Notes under the pieces: model-generated
Told to the model about the DNA's origin: nothing
The model's database searches: none
Seen by the model: only the letters and a program-made list of their open reading frames with translations
Made by a program: the position numbers and the translations under genes
Shown here: one piece after another, positions 32,042-44,261 of the stretch
Position numbering within the stretch: the first letter of the stretch is position 1
How the letters are laid out: the number at the start of each line of letters is the position of its first letter
From: Tenebrio molitor
Lineage: Eukaryota; Arthropoda; Insecta; Coleoptera; Tenebrionidae
Direction: 5' to 3'
Length of the DNA stretch: 64,000 nucleotides
Assembly: GCF_963966145.1 (NCBI RefSeq)
Contig: NC_091052.1
Location: 15,376,001-15,440,000, forward strand

Positions 32042-32307
32042 TTTTGAAATGTTTCCAGTTTATGAAATGTAAACAACTGACATAACCACACAACACTTAG
32101 GTTGTAGCTGTCACTTCGCAAAAGTACCAACGGTACAATATTGTTAATTATCTTGAATCGGTCAGACTTGCGTTAAACTTTCACTAACAGATTTTAAATA
32201 TTATCTGCAAGTAAACGAAATTAATATTATTTTTAACACTTGCATCTTCGCTGTACAAAATAGTTTCTGACTTATGTTTTTTTAGTTTTGTGGGTTGGTA
32301 ACTGCAG
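32042..32307. promoter_or_regulatory. Divergent ARV1 / DYNC2I2 promoter interval
   Basis: 266 bp between opposing start codons. No diagnostic motif recognised, including no clear X-box for ciliary RFX factors. Confidence 0.4.
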
Positions 32308-34682
32308 ATGACAGATAGTTGCCGAGTAACAGGGCGAAAATTCAAAACACTGAGGTGAGCCCCCTTATCGATTATTTATTTTTGCTTGAAAATATGTTCA
32401 CTGTCAAACATAATGAATGCGTCGGTTTCGAATCTCGTTGGAAAGTCAAGAAGTATCTATCACACCCACTTGTCAAGGTTTGGATTTTCACTGTTTTTTT
32501 TGTAGGGTATCTTCAGTCGGGTCTACACAGACTTCGAATTATTCCAAGACTGAAATGGAGACCACCACTTCAGAGAAAAAAGATATGGAGGTAAGATTAC
32601 AAGTTTCCCATTTCCACAAATGCCAAAATTAATTCAGGTACAAACTGAAGTTGAGCAAAAGGCTACCACAAGCTGTGAGGTAGATGAAGAGAAGTTAGCT
32701 GAATGGCTTAAAAGAATTTATCCTAGTGTGAAAAAAGAGTTGGATGACATCTCTAATTCAAAAGCTTTCAAGGGATATAAAGTGTCAACAGATTCTTCAG
32801 ATGCTAATTGCAAACTTGTGCAAACAGTCAGTGTATCATCTCAAATGAAAGATGGAACTATTGTAAATTATTTATCGAGTAATTTAATCAAAAAAAGTAA
32901 TATCAAGGATTTTTTTTATTTTTAGGGTTCTAATGTCTCAGCTTTGTCATGGAATTCCACCAATAACACAGTTGCTATTGCTTGCACTTACAAACATAAC
33001 TCTTGGTGTTACCATGAAGGCCTAGTATTATTCTACACTTTAGACCGTGATGACAATCTACCAGAAACTCCTAGATTCAAGTTAACAACAGAATCTTGCG
33101 TCACAGACCTTCAATTTCATTCACTGCTGCCTGCTATTATAGTAGCAGGATTATTTTCTGGTAGGCACTCAAAATATTCAGATAATTATAAACAAAACTG
33201 ATTGAGTACAGGAGGTATCATCATTTGGAACATTCAAAAGGAAGAAGAACAAATTATAGCATCTGTTGATGGTCTTGGTGATGGTATAACACAATTGTCT
33301 TGGGTTGCTGACATTAATTCGGCGAAAAACCTTCTGTTGGCGTCTTCAAGTCTAGATGGACTTTTATCTTTATGGAATTTTAACCATAATGACTCAACTT
33401 TAATTATAAAAGAGAGGTTGGTTTTGTAGTTTCAAATTTCCCGCCATTTAAAAATCAAACTTTAAAAATTAATACGTAATGTGTGCATTATCGCATTTTT
33501 ATTTATGTAATCATTAAATAATTTTAATCTGTACAAAAAAATATTCAAAATAGGGAAAGAATTTTTGAAGGTGTTACATCTCACTAACGCGTAACGTTTG
33601 ACTGTACGTATATATAGTAATAGGGTAACAACGTACTTCGGTTCTTCCAAGCCTAATCGACGGGGTAACGTACAGAGTTTTCATAACTCCCAACAACCCT
33701 GTGGAAGGTCCCCGGATCTGTGGTAGAAAGTACCGCTGAGTTTTCTCAGTCAGATACAGGCTACGCGGTTCTAGGAAAGGTTATCTGTAAAACCGTAGGC
33801 TTGTATTGTTGGTCATAGCACAGGCAATGTTAGGGTCACGAAAGTGACAACAAAACGGGGCCCATTCTGGAAGAACTTTTTTTTTTTATTTATTATCCCT
33901 ACAGGCACCAAATTCGCTCACGCTTGTTGCCCAAACAAAACGAAAATTCGCCTGAAGAAACTATCAAAAAAGTCGTCAGAGGAGTCACTTGTTTCGACTT
34001 CTCCACGCACGCTCAGGAAATGTTTGTGGTTGGTGCTGAGGGTGGATTGGTAGTGCAGTGTTCTCTGCTCGGTACCAGAAAGTTACCAGGTCAGTTTGTG
34101 CTTTCTGCTCAAGGTTATGGCAATCAGTAAATGTTTAAACAGGTGGTACAGCAGAAGCACCTCTTCTCGATTCCGTTTTTAAATATTACGAACCACACAA
34201 AGGCGAAGTGAATTCGGTGAGTTTTTCCCCGAACAGGAAGGATATGTTTATGACCAGCGGGTCGGACTTGGAAATTCGAATCTACATGATTGGACAAGTA
34301 ATAGAATTGTTTTGTTTTTCTCTTAAAGAAAAGCGTTTCTAGGAGGAACCAGCTCAAGTGATTTTTGTGAAACAAGCCCTAAACTGCGTCGTTTGGGTAC
34401 CGTACGAAGAAAAACTCATTTGTGGTTGCGGTAAAAGTGGAACCATCGAGATTTTTCAACTTGTTGAAGGAAGAGTCATCGAAAATACTACCAAAGATAA
34501 GGTTAAAGTACAAGTGCAGACACAGATGCAGATAAACAAGTCAAAGTATTGTTCTTTTGGCTGTTCTGATGATAGTACTGTATTTGTTTATTTCCAGGAG
34601 CAATATTGTGGCAGTTGGGACCGAAAATGGAAACCTTCAAATGTGGAGAGTACCGTGGGGTATATTCGGCAGTATGTCCTAG
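32308..34682 (+). CDS. DYNC2I2: Cytoplasmic dynein 2 intermediate chain 2 (WDR34)
   Basis: WD-repeat intermediate chain of the dynein-2 motor that drives retrograde intraflagellar transport. Nine exons: 32308-32354, 32506-32590, 32638-32862, 32926-33160, 33212-33416, 33905-34089, 34143-34297, 34343-34545, 34598-34682, giving 474 aa. The N-terminal VQTE motif, VSALSWNSTNNTVAIACTYK, VTDLQFHSLLPAIIVAGLFS, GIIIWNIQ and VRGVTCFDFSTHAQEMFVVG mark the beta-propeller blades. NSVSFSPNRKDMFMTSGSD and SNIVAVGTENGNLQMWRV complete them. The final donor was chosen at 34546 because it restores the blade frame; the unspliced frame gives nonsense. Intron 5 (33417-33904) is enlarged to 488 bp compared with ~50 bp for most others. 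It may hold an insertion. Confidence 0.88.
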
Positions 34683-34931
34683 ATGTTTGACACATTTCTG
34701 TACGCTTATTTATTTGTGAAACAATAAAACATAATAATCTTGTTGGTGTTTGAATAACAAAGTCTAAAAGAAATATTTTTAGTCATTTCTATAGTAATTA
34801 TCTTAATGACATGCAGCAACTGTGTAAATGTCAAATCATGCAGTTGCGTAAACCACCCTTTACTGGCCGAAAGTATTATTTCTTGTTTAACAAGTCGGCG
34901 TTGCATTTTTGACAGTTTAATTTTGGAAACA

Positions 34932-36579
34932 ATGGCGCACATCACTATTTTGAGAAGAGTGGTTTCGAAACTGAAGAATGTCTACATTAGAGGGCACAAA
35001 ACGTGGTACCCTGACGCAAAATGGATGGATCAGTTCCAGGGTGTCGTGATGTACCCCGACAACTTCACCTCTAAACTGAAAAGACGTCCGTACAACGCCA
35101 AAGAACTCCCTCCAGAAGAAAGAAAAATTACAAACATGGTGATAAATTTCGGTCCTTGTCACCCAGCAGCTCACGGTTGTCTCCGAATGATAACAGAACT
35201 TGACGGCGAAGTAAGTAGGTACCAAACTTGACGACTTCGTTCGAACGCTCCACTTGTAGCTTGTGCGGAATTTGAACCCCCATATCGGTCTCCTCCACCG
35301 CGGCTCCGAAAAACTGATCGAATACAAGACTTACAGTCAAGCCCTTCCCTATTTTGATCGCCTGGATTACATCTCCCCGATAGCCAGCGAACACGCCTTC
35401 TGCTTGGCAGTAGAGAAATTACTCAACATCGACATTCCAAGAAGGGCGAAATTTTTGAGGGTTCTCTTCGACGAATTGACTCGCCTGATGAACCACATGG
35501 CGGCCACGTCTTTCCTAATCCTAGACGTGGGAGGAATAACTCCGTTGTTTTGGTTGTTCGAAGAAAGGGAGAAACTGTACGAGATCTGCGAGAGGGCGTG
35601 CGGGGCGCGAATGCACGCCAATTACATCCGAATCGGGGGCGTGAACCAGGTCTGAGCGATTCAAATTTGGGATTGTTGTGGATGTGGCGTTGTTGCAGGA
35701 CATTCCGATCGGTCTTCTCCACGACATACACGATCTCGTGTCCAAATTTAGCGAAAGAGTGGACGAAGTGGAAGATTTGGTCACCGGTAATCGGATCTTT
35801 AAAGAGAGGGCTCAAGGAATGGGGTGCGTCTCAGCTGAAGAAGCACTCAATCGCGGTTTTTCGTACGAGTACAACGATAAAAAATCATTGAATACAATTG
35901 GGATTTTGCAGAGGTCCGATGCTCAGAGCTTCGGGGATAAAATGGGACCTGCGGAAAACTCAACCGTACGAAGTGTACGACGAACTGGATTTCGACGTTC
36001 CTGTCGGTACTCACGGAGATGTTTACGACAGGTTTCGTAGAACGCGCGTGCCGACAGGTTTAATACATTTTCTTTAGATATGTGCTGAGACTGGAGGAAA
36101 TTCGCCAGTCCATACGTTTGGTCGACCAGGTCATTAATAAAATGCCCCCGGGAGAGGTCAAAGTGGATGATCACAAAGTCTCACCTCCCAACAGAAGAGA
36201 AATGAAGGTATTTTTTTAGAAACATTCTTCAGATGGTGATAATTCGTTTTGTTAGAATTCCATGGAGGCGGTTATACATCATTTCAAGTACTTCAGCCAA
36301 GGGTTTCAAGTTCCTCCAGGTTCCACTTATACGGCCATAGAGCATCCCAAAGGCGAATTTGGCGTTTATTTAGTTTCTGACGGTAGTTCAGTTGTTTACC
36401 GATGTAAAATCAGAACTCCGAGTTTTATCCATCTATCAGGGATACCGATGATGGGAAAAAATCACTTTTTATCCGATATCGTGGCGATTCTTGGTGAGAC
36501 CGTCCGTTTCACGTTAAGTTTTACGAATTTAGGATTTTCAGCCACTCTGGATGTGGTCTTCGGCGACGTGGATCGATAA
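34932..36579 (+). CDS. NDUFS2-like subunit (complex I 49-kDa), divergent paralog
   Basis: The 49-kDa subunit forms the quinone-reduction site of mitochondrial complex I. Seven exons: 34932-35210, 35260-35649, 35699-35862, 35912-36031, 36078-36207, 36256-36493, 36542-36579, giving 452 aa. Family blocks seen: HPAAHGCLRM, NPHIGLLHRGSEKLIEYKTY, SQALPYFDRLDYISPIASEH, GIKWDLRKTQPYEVYDELDF, VNKMPPGE-type segment (INKMPPGEVKVDDHKVSPP), and HPKGEFGVYLVSDGSS. The end is TLDVVFGDVDR. Substitutions at strongly conserved places (GPCHPAAHG for GPQHPAAHG; RLMNH for RLLNH; GARMHANYIRIGG) suggest a paralog like the male-biased Drosophila ND-49L. It could instead be the only copy. A poly(A) signal follows at about 36619. 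Confidence 0.85.
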
Positions 36580-37493
36580 CTTTTTTTAAGTGAATTATTT
36601 GTATTGGGTGTAAAAGAATAAACACGATTTAAAATTAGTAATAGATAACATTTTATTCAAGAATAATAATATAATAATTGAACTAACATGTTGAACTAAG
36701 TCAGTACATTCTTATGACTAGAAATACTATTATACAAAAGTTCTGATCCATTTTCAAAACTGTCAAGCCATGTCGACAAATGCTCTAATAATGAGGATTA
36801 ACAGTTCCAAAATAATGGAGTCACTTAAGAATGTCTGATTTAAACACAAGAACTGGCCAGTGAAGTGTTTTTCGAGATTTTCATAGGAATGTTGATCACT
36901 TCTTGTACAGCTACGATCCCAAAAAATAATTCAACAATTATAGAAACAAGTCGTGGGGGGTTGGGGGTAATGAGAATGAAATTTTGAATTTAAATAAATC
37001 TCTGATAAAGTTTAGTAATTTGTGGGGCTACTATAAATAAGATTAATTTCGCATTACATAAAATAAATAAATAGGTTTAAACTGCACGGGCAGCTGACTA
37101 CATTCAGGTTATCAGTGAACCTACAAAGTAATGATCCAGCAGTTGTGACTAATTTACTGCTTTCTTTGGTCTTATTAACTAAAATAATAGCCATAAAGTG
37201 ATAATAAAACAACTAAACGTATAAACACATCAACAAATGGACAGGACAAATATATTAAATAGTATTCCACCAATCAACGAGATTCAGTCTTACTATCCGC
37301 ACGTATTTAAAACTCTGGTTTTAGGCAGTTGGTTTTAAATGGAAGCACTTATAATAACTTAGGTTTCGTTTAGTAACTCTGAACGAACTACACCTGTAGT
37401 CAGGAAACGACGAAAATATACAATTCTCTCGGTCCGCGAGCGGCTACGTAAACTCATTCATTCTAATAATACTAAAACCAGGTGGACAAGGCT
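36580..37493 (-). other. 3' UTR of neuralized and convergent gap
   Basis: AT-rich, with no frame. The minus strand carries AATAAA at about 36651-36656, which would give neuralized a UTR of roughly 830 nt. Only a few tens of bases then separate it from the NDUFS2-like poly(A) site. Assignment is inferred. Confidence 0.5.
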
Positions 37494-39696
37494 CTAAGAT
37501 TTGTAGGTACGGATAACGTCCCTGATCACGGCCCTGCAGAGGGGACAGTGTCCTCCGCCTTTGCCCCGCCATTGTTGCAACGCGCATTCGTAGCACATAC
37601 ACATGTGTCCGCACATATACAGGACGGCGTCGATAGAATTCTCGTAGCATATCGTGCATTCGGTGCCGGTGCCCACCGTGGCACCGTTCTGTTCGGCCCA
37701 TCCCAGCGGCGTCGAGTACGAACTCGAGTCAGATATGGGCTGAAACAGAACAAATGTTTATTATTAATCACCGCGTCACTAAAAGGGGACACAAATGAAT
37801 TTCAAAAAGAGAATTAGATGTTCACAATATTTGACATTTCTTAGACATTTGACTTGACGTTTAGAATTGACATTGACATTTCCGATTTTAAGGTTAAGTC
37901 GTGAGTGATGATGATCCGTAACTTCCGAAATGGAAGTGGGGGAGGGGTGGAACCCCGAAAAGGTGCAACTTCAAGTCGAGAGCTTTAGAACGATACCTAA
38001 CTTGTCTACTATTGATTGTTATTTGTGCCTACCTCCACGTAAGTACTGCTGCAGGTGGAAATCATCGTCCCCGTGGGAGGCAGATTCGACGTGACCTGCA
38101 CCGGGGCCACCACAGTGTTGGTCACCGGCGACAGCGGAATCGCCTGTCCGACGTAGCTGACAGCATGTTGACTAGGATGCCCGTTCTGGAGCGAATTCTG
38201 GTGGTTGACGTGCACGGTCTGAGTCTGCTGGCTGATGAAGTTGGCGTGAGCCGGGGGCAGAATGACCGAGAGCACCGCCCCGCCGTTCGTGGCCGGTTGC
38301 ACTTGGATGTCCGCCGGAGCCACGCAGCACAACCTCGAGTTCGACTGTAGTACCGAATTCCGGCGGATTTCCGACTGGCTGTTGATGCTGTTCATCGACT
38401 CAGTCGCCGACGGCGAGATGATCCTCCTCTCGAAACTCCTGACCGGAGAGGTCGGAGCCGGGCAGCTCATCACCCGGATCCGTTGCGTGGACCCGTAGAT
38501 GTCGAAGAAGGCCCACAGTCTGAGCGACTGGTCGACGTGGATCACCACCAGCGGGTTGTCGCCGTTCCGGCTGATCTGCACCTCCCCGCTGGGCGATATG
38601 GAGAAGCTGATCTCGTCGCCTTTGTTCAAGTTCCTCGCGAAGTCTCTGCTGAGGACCCAGTATTCTGGCCTGTCCAACAAAAAGTTGGAGTCGTCGGGAA
38701 GGTCGCCCGATTGCAGAGTCCCCGGGTCGCAAGAAGTCAACCCCAGACCCAGACAACCCTGGAACATGGGCTCGGTGGCGAGGATCTGGACCACCACTCT
38801 TTCGCCCAACTGGAGAGGCCTCGCCGTGAAGACGTAGCCTTGGCAGAACTCGGTGTCCGTTCGATAGGCGTTGTTTCTGGAGCTGCCGAATCTGACGTTT
38901 CGTCCCCTGGTCCTGTGCAGCATCATCGAGCTGAAGTTGAGTTGAGGGGATTGATATCTCAGGAGCGGCAGAGACATCTCTTCGTTATCCCTCTGCTGGA
39001 TATGTATCTGGTCCATGCGATAAATGATCCTGTCCACCTCTTCGGGAGGATTGTCACAGCTGTTCGACGCTATGTTGCGCCGAGAGTTGTTCAACTGGTG
39101 GCGAATGTCGACGAATTCGATCGCGGTGGAGTTTCCGTAAACATCTATCAGGGCCCAGAGAGGACCCCTCGTTTCGACACCGCTGAAGAAGATTCCTTTT
39201 TCTTCGCCGTTGATTCCGAAGTGGACGTCACCGGTCGAAGTGACGTAATAGAATAAAACCGTGTTTTGGCTGCAGAAGCGCTCAGGGAGGGCTTTCGCCC
39301 AGTAGCCCGGTTTGTTGGTCAGGTCCGGACAGGCGTATTTGGGGAGGCCGTAACGCAAGCTACTGGGGTCGTTGAAGGTGAAACCGAAACGGATGACCCC
39401 GCTCCAGTTGTTCGAAATCTCCAAGAATTTGATGCAAATCTGGAAAAAACATCACAATGAAGCTGTCACGGTCATTTTACTCAATAAAATTCCCACACTT
39501 GTTGTTACTTCTTTTACACTTACTTTTTCATTGATTTTAACTGGTCGCGAGCTGAAAGCGATTCCTTTGCAGAAGCTCTCCACTCGTCTCGCGATGGTTC
39601 CATCTCGGGAAATCCTGATGTTTTCCCCGTGGACATTGTGGAAAAGCAGCGGGGGCAGATTATTTGTTCCGCCTCCGTTCGACCCCGATCTCGAAG
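37494..39696 (-). CDS. neur: E3 ubiquitin ligase neuralized (C-terminal ~607 aa; first exon not found)
   Basis: Ubiquitinates the Notch ligand Delta to drive its endocytosis. Visible coding exons: 39696-39524, 38033-39439 (minus) and 37739-37494. All are in phase. NHR domain 1 runs from NNLPPLLFHNVHGENIRISR through FCKGIAFSSRPVKINEK and ISNNWSGVIRFGFTFNDP. NHR domain 2 starts near MLHRTRGRNVRFGSSRNNAY. A Ser/Gln-rich linker follows, then a C-terminal RING (CTICYENSIDAVLYMCGHMC, CPLCRAVIRDVIRTYKS). The first exon shown begins after an acceptor (TTTCTTTGTTGCAG) in phase 1, so at least one more 5' coding exon lies to the right, possibly far away. The open frame upstream to 39898 is not Neuralized-like. 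The exon 38033-39439 is much more GC-rich than neighbouring genes. Confidence 0.93.
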
Positions 39697-42154
39697 CTGC
39701 AACAAAGAAATCCCCATTCAGAGACAGACACACCATGTGCGAACCATCTGAATTCGCCAGAAATAGAGAATTGTTAAGTGCCCGAGCTTGATCCAGGTGT
39801 CGAGGTGTATCTGCAATATGGCGTCCGTAGGGGAAGAACGCATCTGTCTTCGAGGGGTTTACGCCCCGAGTTTCCGGTTTGTCAACAGCCGAAGACAATA
39901 ACGTCGCCGAAAAAATTTCTTTTTGCGCATTTCAAAAAAATTCTCTCGACTAACGGTTTGCACACTTTCACACATTACGGTTACGTTCTTGTACAATATG
40001 TAAATTTGTGTATTATTCTGTGCGAACACAACAATGCCATCAGTTTCGATAGAAGTGTAGGAAAATCTTCATCCGGTGTGTACCGGAAGCGTTTACATAA
40101 GACACGTGCGCAAGACCACGGAGCCTAGATCCGGAGGGCCGGAAGACCGTATCAAATTACCTTTGTTCGTTCTTGCCCAGAAACCGAGAATATCACCCTC
40201 GCGATTACGTTTGCTGGCGCGGACGACTCAATCTATCAATTCCCTCGACGATGAGGATCTGCACAATGACGCAACGAGTGTTGAGGGTGTATGTTTATGT
40301 ATGCGAGTGAGTAATGCTATTACGAGGGGTTTCAGTCAAGTGTTCGCATTTCCATGCCATGCCGTTACTACACAAAAGTGGTCCCCAAAGGGCTCAGACC
40401 CTGCCGACCATAATGAATACCCCGCCAGTCTCGACGTACACATTTTTCCGCAGCTATTTCGACGTTTTTAACGACGTTTTAATCATCACGCAACTCGGTC
40501 TCTTGGAAAGAATCTAATCCAGACCGGACTCGTAGTGTGTATTTCATTAGCCAACGTGAGCAGGAGTTTCCGTGTTGACTGGGCAGGTTGATAAATCTTT
40601 CGATTTCTTTGTGCGGTGCGAAGTTCCCACGCTGTACCTGGACCAATCCGAAACGAGATAACGACCTTCTCTCTTCAACTCCGGTGCGTGTGAAGGAGGA
40701 AATTGATCTCGAACGCACCAGATAACGTTACAAGAGGCGCCACCGTTCCCATTTTTGCAGAACTTAATCGCATTACGGGACGATTTTCGCCGTAATGTCT
40801 GTCACCTCCTTATCGCGCTTCGCCGCTGCAGAAAAGCGAGATTTCGAGAGAAGGACGGCTGCATTCGCAAGAGTGTTTGTGTATCTGGTCGGACCCCGGA
40901 TTAATATTAATGTTTTTATTTTGAATTTATTTAAATCGAAGAAGCGTCGCCTCATTAATAATTTATGTATCCATTTAGTGTTAACAACAATACCGTAGCT
41001 TCGGATTATAGGCTTCGGCGTATTTATTAATTTATCGAGTTTTGAAGCGGCGTTCTCACGATTCAATTTAATTATGTAAAGCGATAAGATACTGGTCAGG
41101 AATGGGGATCCAATTTCCGTCGAGGACGCTGCAGGATGTCTAGAATTATCAATTTCCGAATAATAATCATTACAATAATGTCCGTTTGGGTTTGTGGTAA
41201 AAACTCGCAAAAAACAGCACGGTGAAGGACAGACATTTCGTCAGACTTTTGACCATCGCCGGCAAATCCAAATTAGGAGCAACACGGTGTTTAGATTTTG
41301 ATGTTTCTGGTTGAGAGATCCGTGAAAACCATACGTCACAGTAGCTAACCAGAAAGAATGAATGGGGTTTTGAATGAACGACATCGCGAAGGCCGGAGTA
41401 AAATTTCCGTCGATTCAAGACCGTGACGTCCGAAAAAAAATCTACCTGAAGGCATCGGAAGTGGATCCGGTGCACCCCATCCTGCAGGAAGCCGGTCGAC
41501 ATCTGCGGGACAAAGAGCCGGCAACTTGACCATAAAATCCACCGATTACCTAAACGACAATTTCGCGTACAAGTTACGGTATTTTATTTGCGAAACGGGA
41601 CTCGGCGGTCGACGTTATTGTTAGCCGTGAGAAAGAGTCGGTGCGATTTTTCTTGAGGATGGTTCACCAATCAAGTGAAAAAAATGCAGAGATGAGGCGA
41701 ATCGCTGATGAGAGATGAACGCCGGATTTTCCACGAGAGACGGACAAATGAGTGTTTACGGTGGATGCGAGTTAGGGATGGGCAGCCAATCGTGGTAATG
41801 ACAAGGCGCGGTGATTTGAGAGTGCGTGCGAGGTCTCCACGATAGCCGACTCCATCGGCCCGAAGAACCGGAGGATGTGAGGGCCGGAAACGCAACCGGA
41901 TAGAAACAAGGCATACATCATCAACTTAAGTAACAATTAGGAGGATAGCTACTGCGACGCGTACATCGACAAAGGAGACAAGTGGAAAAACAGACAGTCG
42001 TGGACAAAACGGATTTTAGTTCAATATTTGCATTTACTGTCGTCGCGATGCAATGCTCGTTTGGAGAAAAATGCCAATTGTGACAAGATTATAATCTCGA
42101 GAGTCGGTTCAAAACTGTAATGAGAAAAAGAACGGACGGTTGCTCGAACTGTAA

Positions 42155-42182
42155 AGACATTTCTTCGGTTGAAGAAATGTCT
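42155..42182. repeat. Short perfect hairpin (AGACATTTCTTC stem)
   Basis: 28-bp palindrome: a 12-bp stem AGACATTTCTTC, loop GGTT, then GAAGAAATGTCT. Too short for a miRNA precursor and not followed by a recognisable element. Confidence 0.5.
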
Positions 42183-44233
42183 CTTGGAAAATTAGAAAAG
42201 TTTGGTTAGTAAAGACTCAAGCAATGGCGTCAGAAGCTCGGTGGAAAATTGTCGCCAACACTGATTGACAGACGTGTTGCAAATTAAAATCCTTTTTGAT
42301 TTTAAATTATGTTTTCTACAAACAGGATTAAAATGATTTCCTTTTGGGAAGATTAAAATAAAGTGATGTCACCATCAACTGTGAATTTTTCTTAATGGGA
42401 TTGTATCATTTCATAATTGAATAATACAGATAACCTTCATTCAAAGAGTGACATCACTTTGCGATATTATGCATTTTTTGTGTGTACTTTTTACAGATAT
42501 AAAAAATAAAATTACCCATTTTAAAACAATTTCAATTTAATTCGTTGCCTTGGGTTGGTATTACGACACAGTTGGCAGATGTCACCTAACTTCAGTTCAA
42601 TGTTTCGTACCGGTAACGTCGAAAAGTAAGGTCAAATGAGTACATTTTAATTTACATTAATTAATTCCTGCCCTGTTAGAAAACATTTTGCATCCAACAC
42701 GGGAATACAATGTTTGCACCCTTGACTTCGCCTCAGGCGCTAACTTTATCTCGCGGAAGTAAACTACCAATTTACTCCCTTGTCGCATGATCTCCCGCAA
42801 AGACAAGCGTCTTAATGATGTCGGTTGCCGTCTTGTACGTAATCAGTTGAAGTCTTGAGATTGTTACCATTTTAGTTTATTAATCGAAATTTTGTTTACA
42901 GATGTTGAAAAATAAAAATTGTTGGAGTAAAAACTTGTGTTTTGGTTTGTGGTAGACACGAAACACGGTCCCGGAGTGTTTGAAGTCCAGTTGACGCCCC
43001 AGAAAGTAAGGTATTCTCAATTAGTAACGAGAAACAAACAATTCACCGTATTTTTTTAACGATCGAGAACCACCAGTATGAAATTAACAGTTTTATAAAA
43101 CATGAAGCAAAACATCTTTTAATGCGCTTGCAACGCTGGAATCTTGATTTATTATTTCCCAGTAACATAAATATTTATATCATATAATGATATTTATTTT
43201 AAATAATGCTCAGGCGAATCTTGGGTGTTGACTCGGAAAAAACGTAAAATCGCCGAGTGAATTAAGTATTTAATAAAAATAAATGGAGTCTTTTTATAGT
43301 TTAGCGGCGTCGCGTCAACCTTGCGTCCAAATCGGGTGATCGTGGTTAAAATGGGAACAACGTTCCTTAAGGCTGGAGGCCTGAGGGAATGCCAGCTGTT
43401 GGAGCGGAGTCCCGTGAGACGGCTCGCATCTGGCCCCCACGGAGCTCGTCTAGGCGACCCCATCCCACCGTTACCCCAAGGAAATGTCTAGCATTTATTC
43501 GTTTACTATTTATTACAGTCTAGTGACTAGACCACATACCGAGTTCATCTAATAGATAATAGGCGAGGCATTAAATATTCACACGTTAGATCGTAGATTT
43601 GGAGATAAATTTGGCGGCTGCACCTGTCACAATCGGTGTCGTTGCACTCGACAATCTGCACAGTAATTTTAAAAACGATGATTCAAGTGTTGCGGTTATG
43701 TTAAATTTGTTGTGTGTTTTATGTTACGTTTTCTATTTTATTAGACTGTAAAATAGTTGCAATGTTGAGGTTGTCGACCTCAATTTAGCTACGACGAATC
43801 GCTGTTTCACAAATTGAGGAAACAATGTCCTCACTAGTTGAGGCATCGACGAAATTTAAACAGGTTTGAGATATACACCTAATATCGTAATATACGATCC
43901 CTGTAACATTATTGATGGTCCCGCGTTACATAAAATGCTCAATTAATCGGATGAAAAATTGCCCGGCAGGATTCTCGATTAATTAAATTCTAGTTATACG
44001 AAATTACGTAAAGGCCATCGCATCAGTTTACTTTTACCCACGTAGTAAGCGAAAATATGTTGGACTTCTTTGATGTAAATTTACACTGGACGATGATCAA
44101 TATTGAGTGCTACGAAATTTATATTTGCACCAGAAATAGATCAATACTTGTACACCTGCCAAGTTACCTGAAATACTGATTTTGGAGTTATTCGGAGGCA
44201 AGATCGAGGACTCGGAGTAGTAATTTGTAACGA

Positions 44234-44261
44234 GCACGTGTCGCATGTCGGCGACACGTGC
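44234..44261. promoter_or_regulatory. Inverted pair of CACGTG E-boxes
   Basis: GCACGTGTCG...CGACACGTGC forms a 28-bp palindrome with a CACGTG box in each arm. Two further ACATGTCGG-like motifs follow within 30 bp. CACGTG is the binding site of several bHLH factors including Hairy/E(spl) and Myc classes. Use as a control element is inferred. Confidence 0.35.

Noticed and set aside
33430..33880. Possible solo LTR in DYNC2I2 intron 5
   Set aside because: The intron is enlarged and contains a TATATATA stretch, but I could not find paired ends or a target duplication.
38483..39256. 257-codon open frame on the plus strand
   Set aside because: It is the antisense shadow of the GC-rich neuralized exon; no domain, and the minus-strand NHR domains explain the openness.
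39697..39898. Upstream extension of neuralized to an ATG at 39898
   Set aside because: A strong acceptor at 39697 starts the NHR-bearing exon and the upstream residues do not resemble Neuralized.
43194..43463. 89-codon minus-strand frame starting MGSPRRAPWG as a neuralized first exon
   Set aside because: No phase-1 donor at a sensible place and no similarity to Neuralized N-termini; the 3' half is AT-rich noise.
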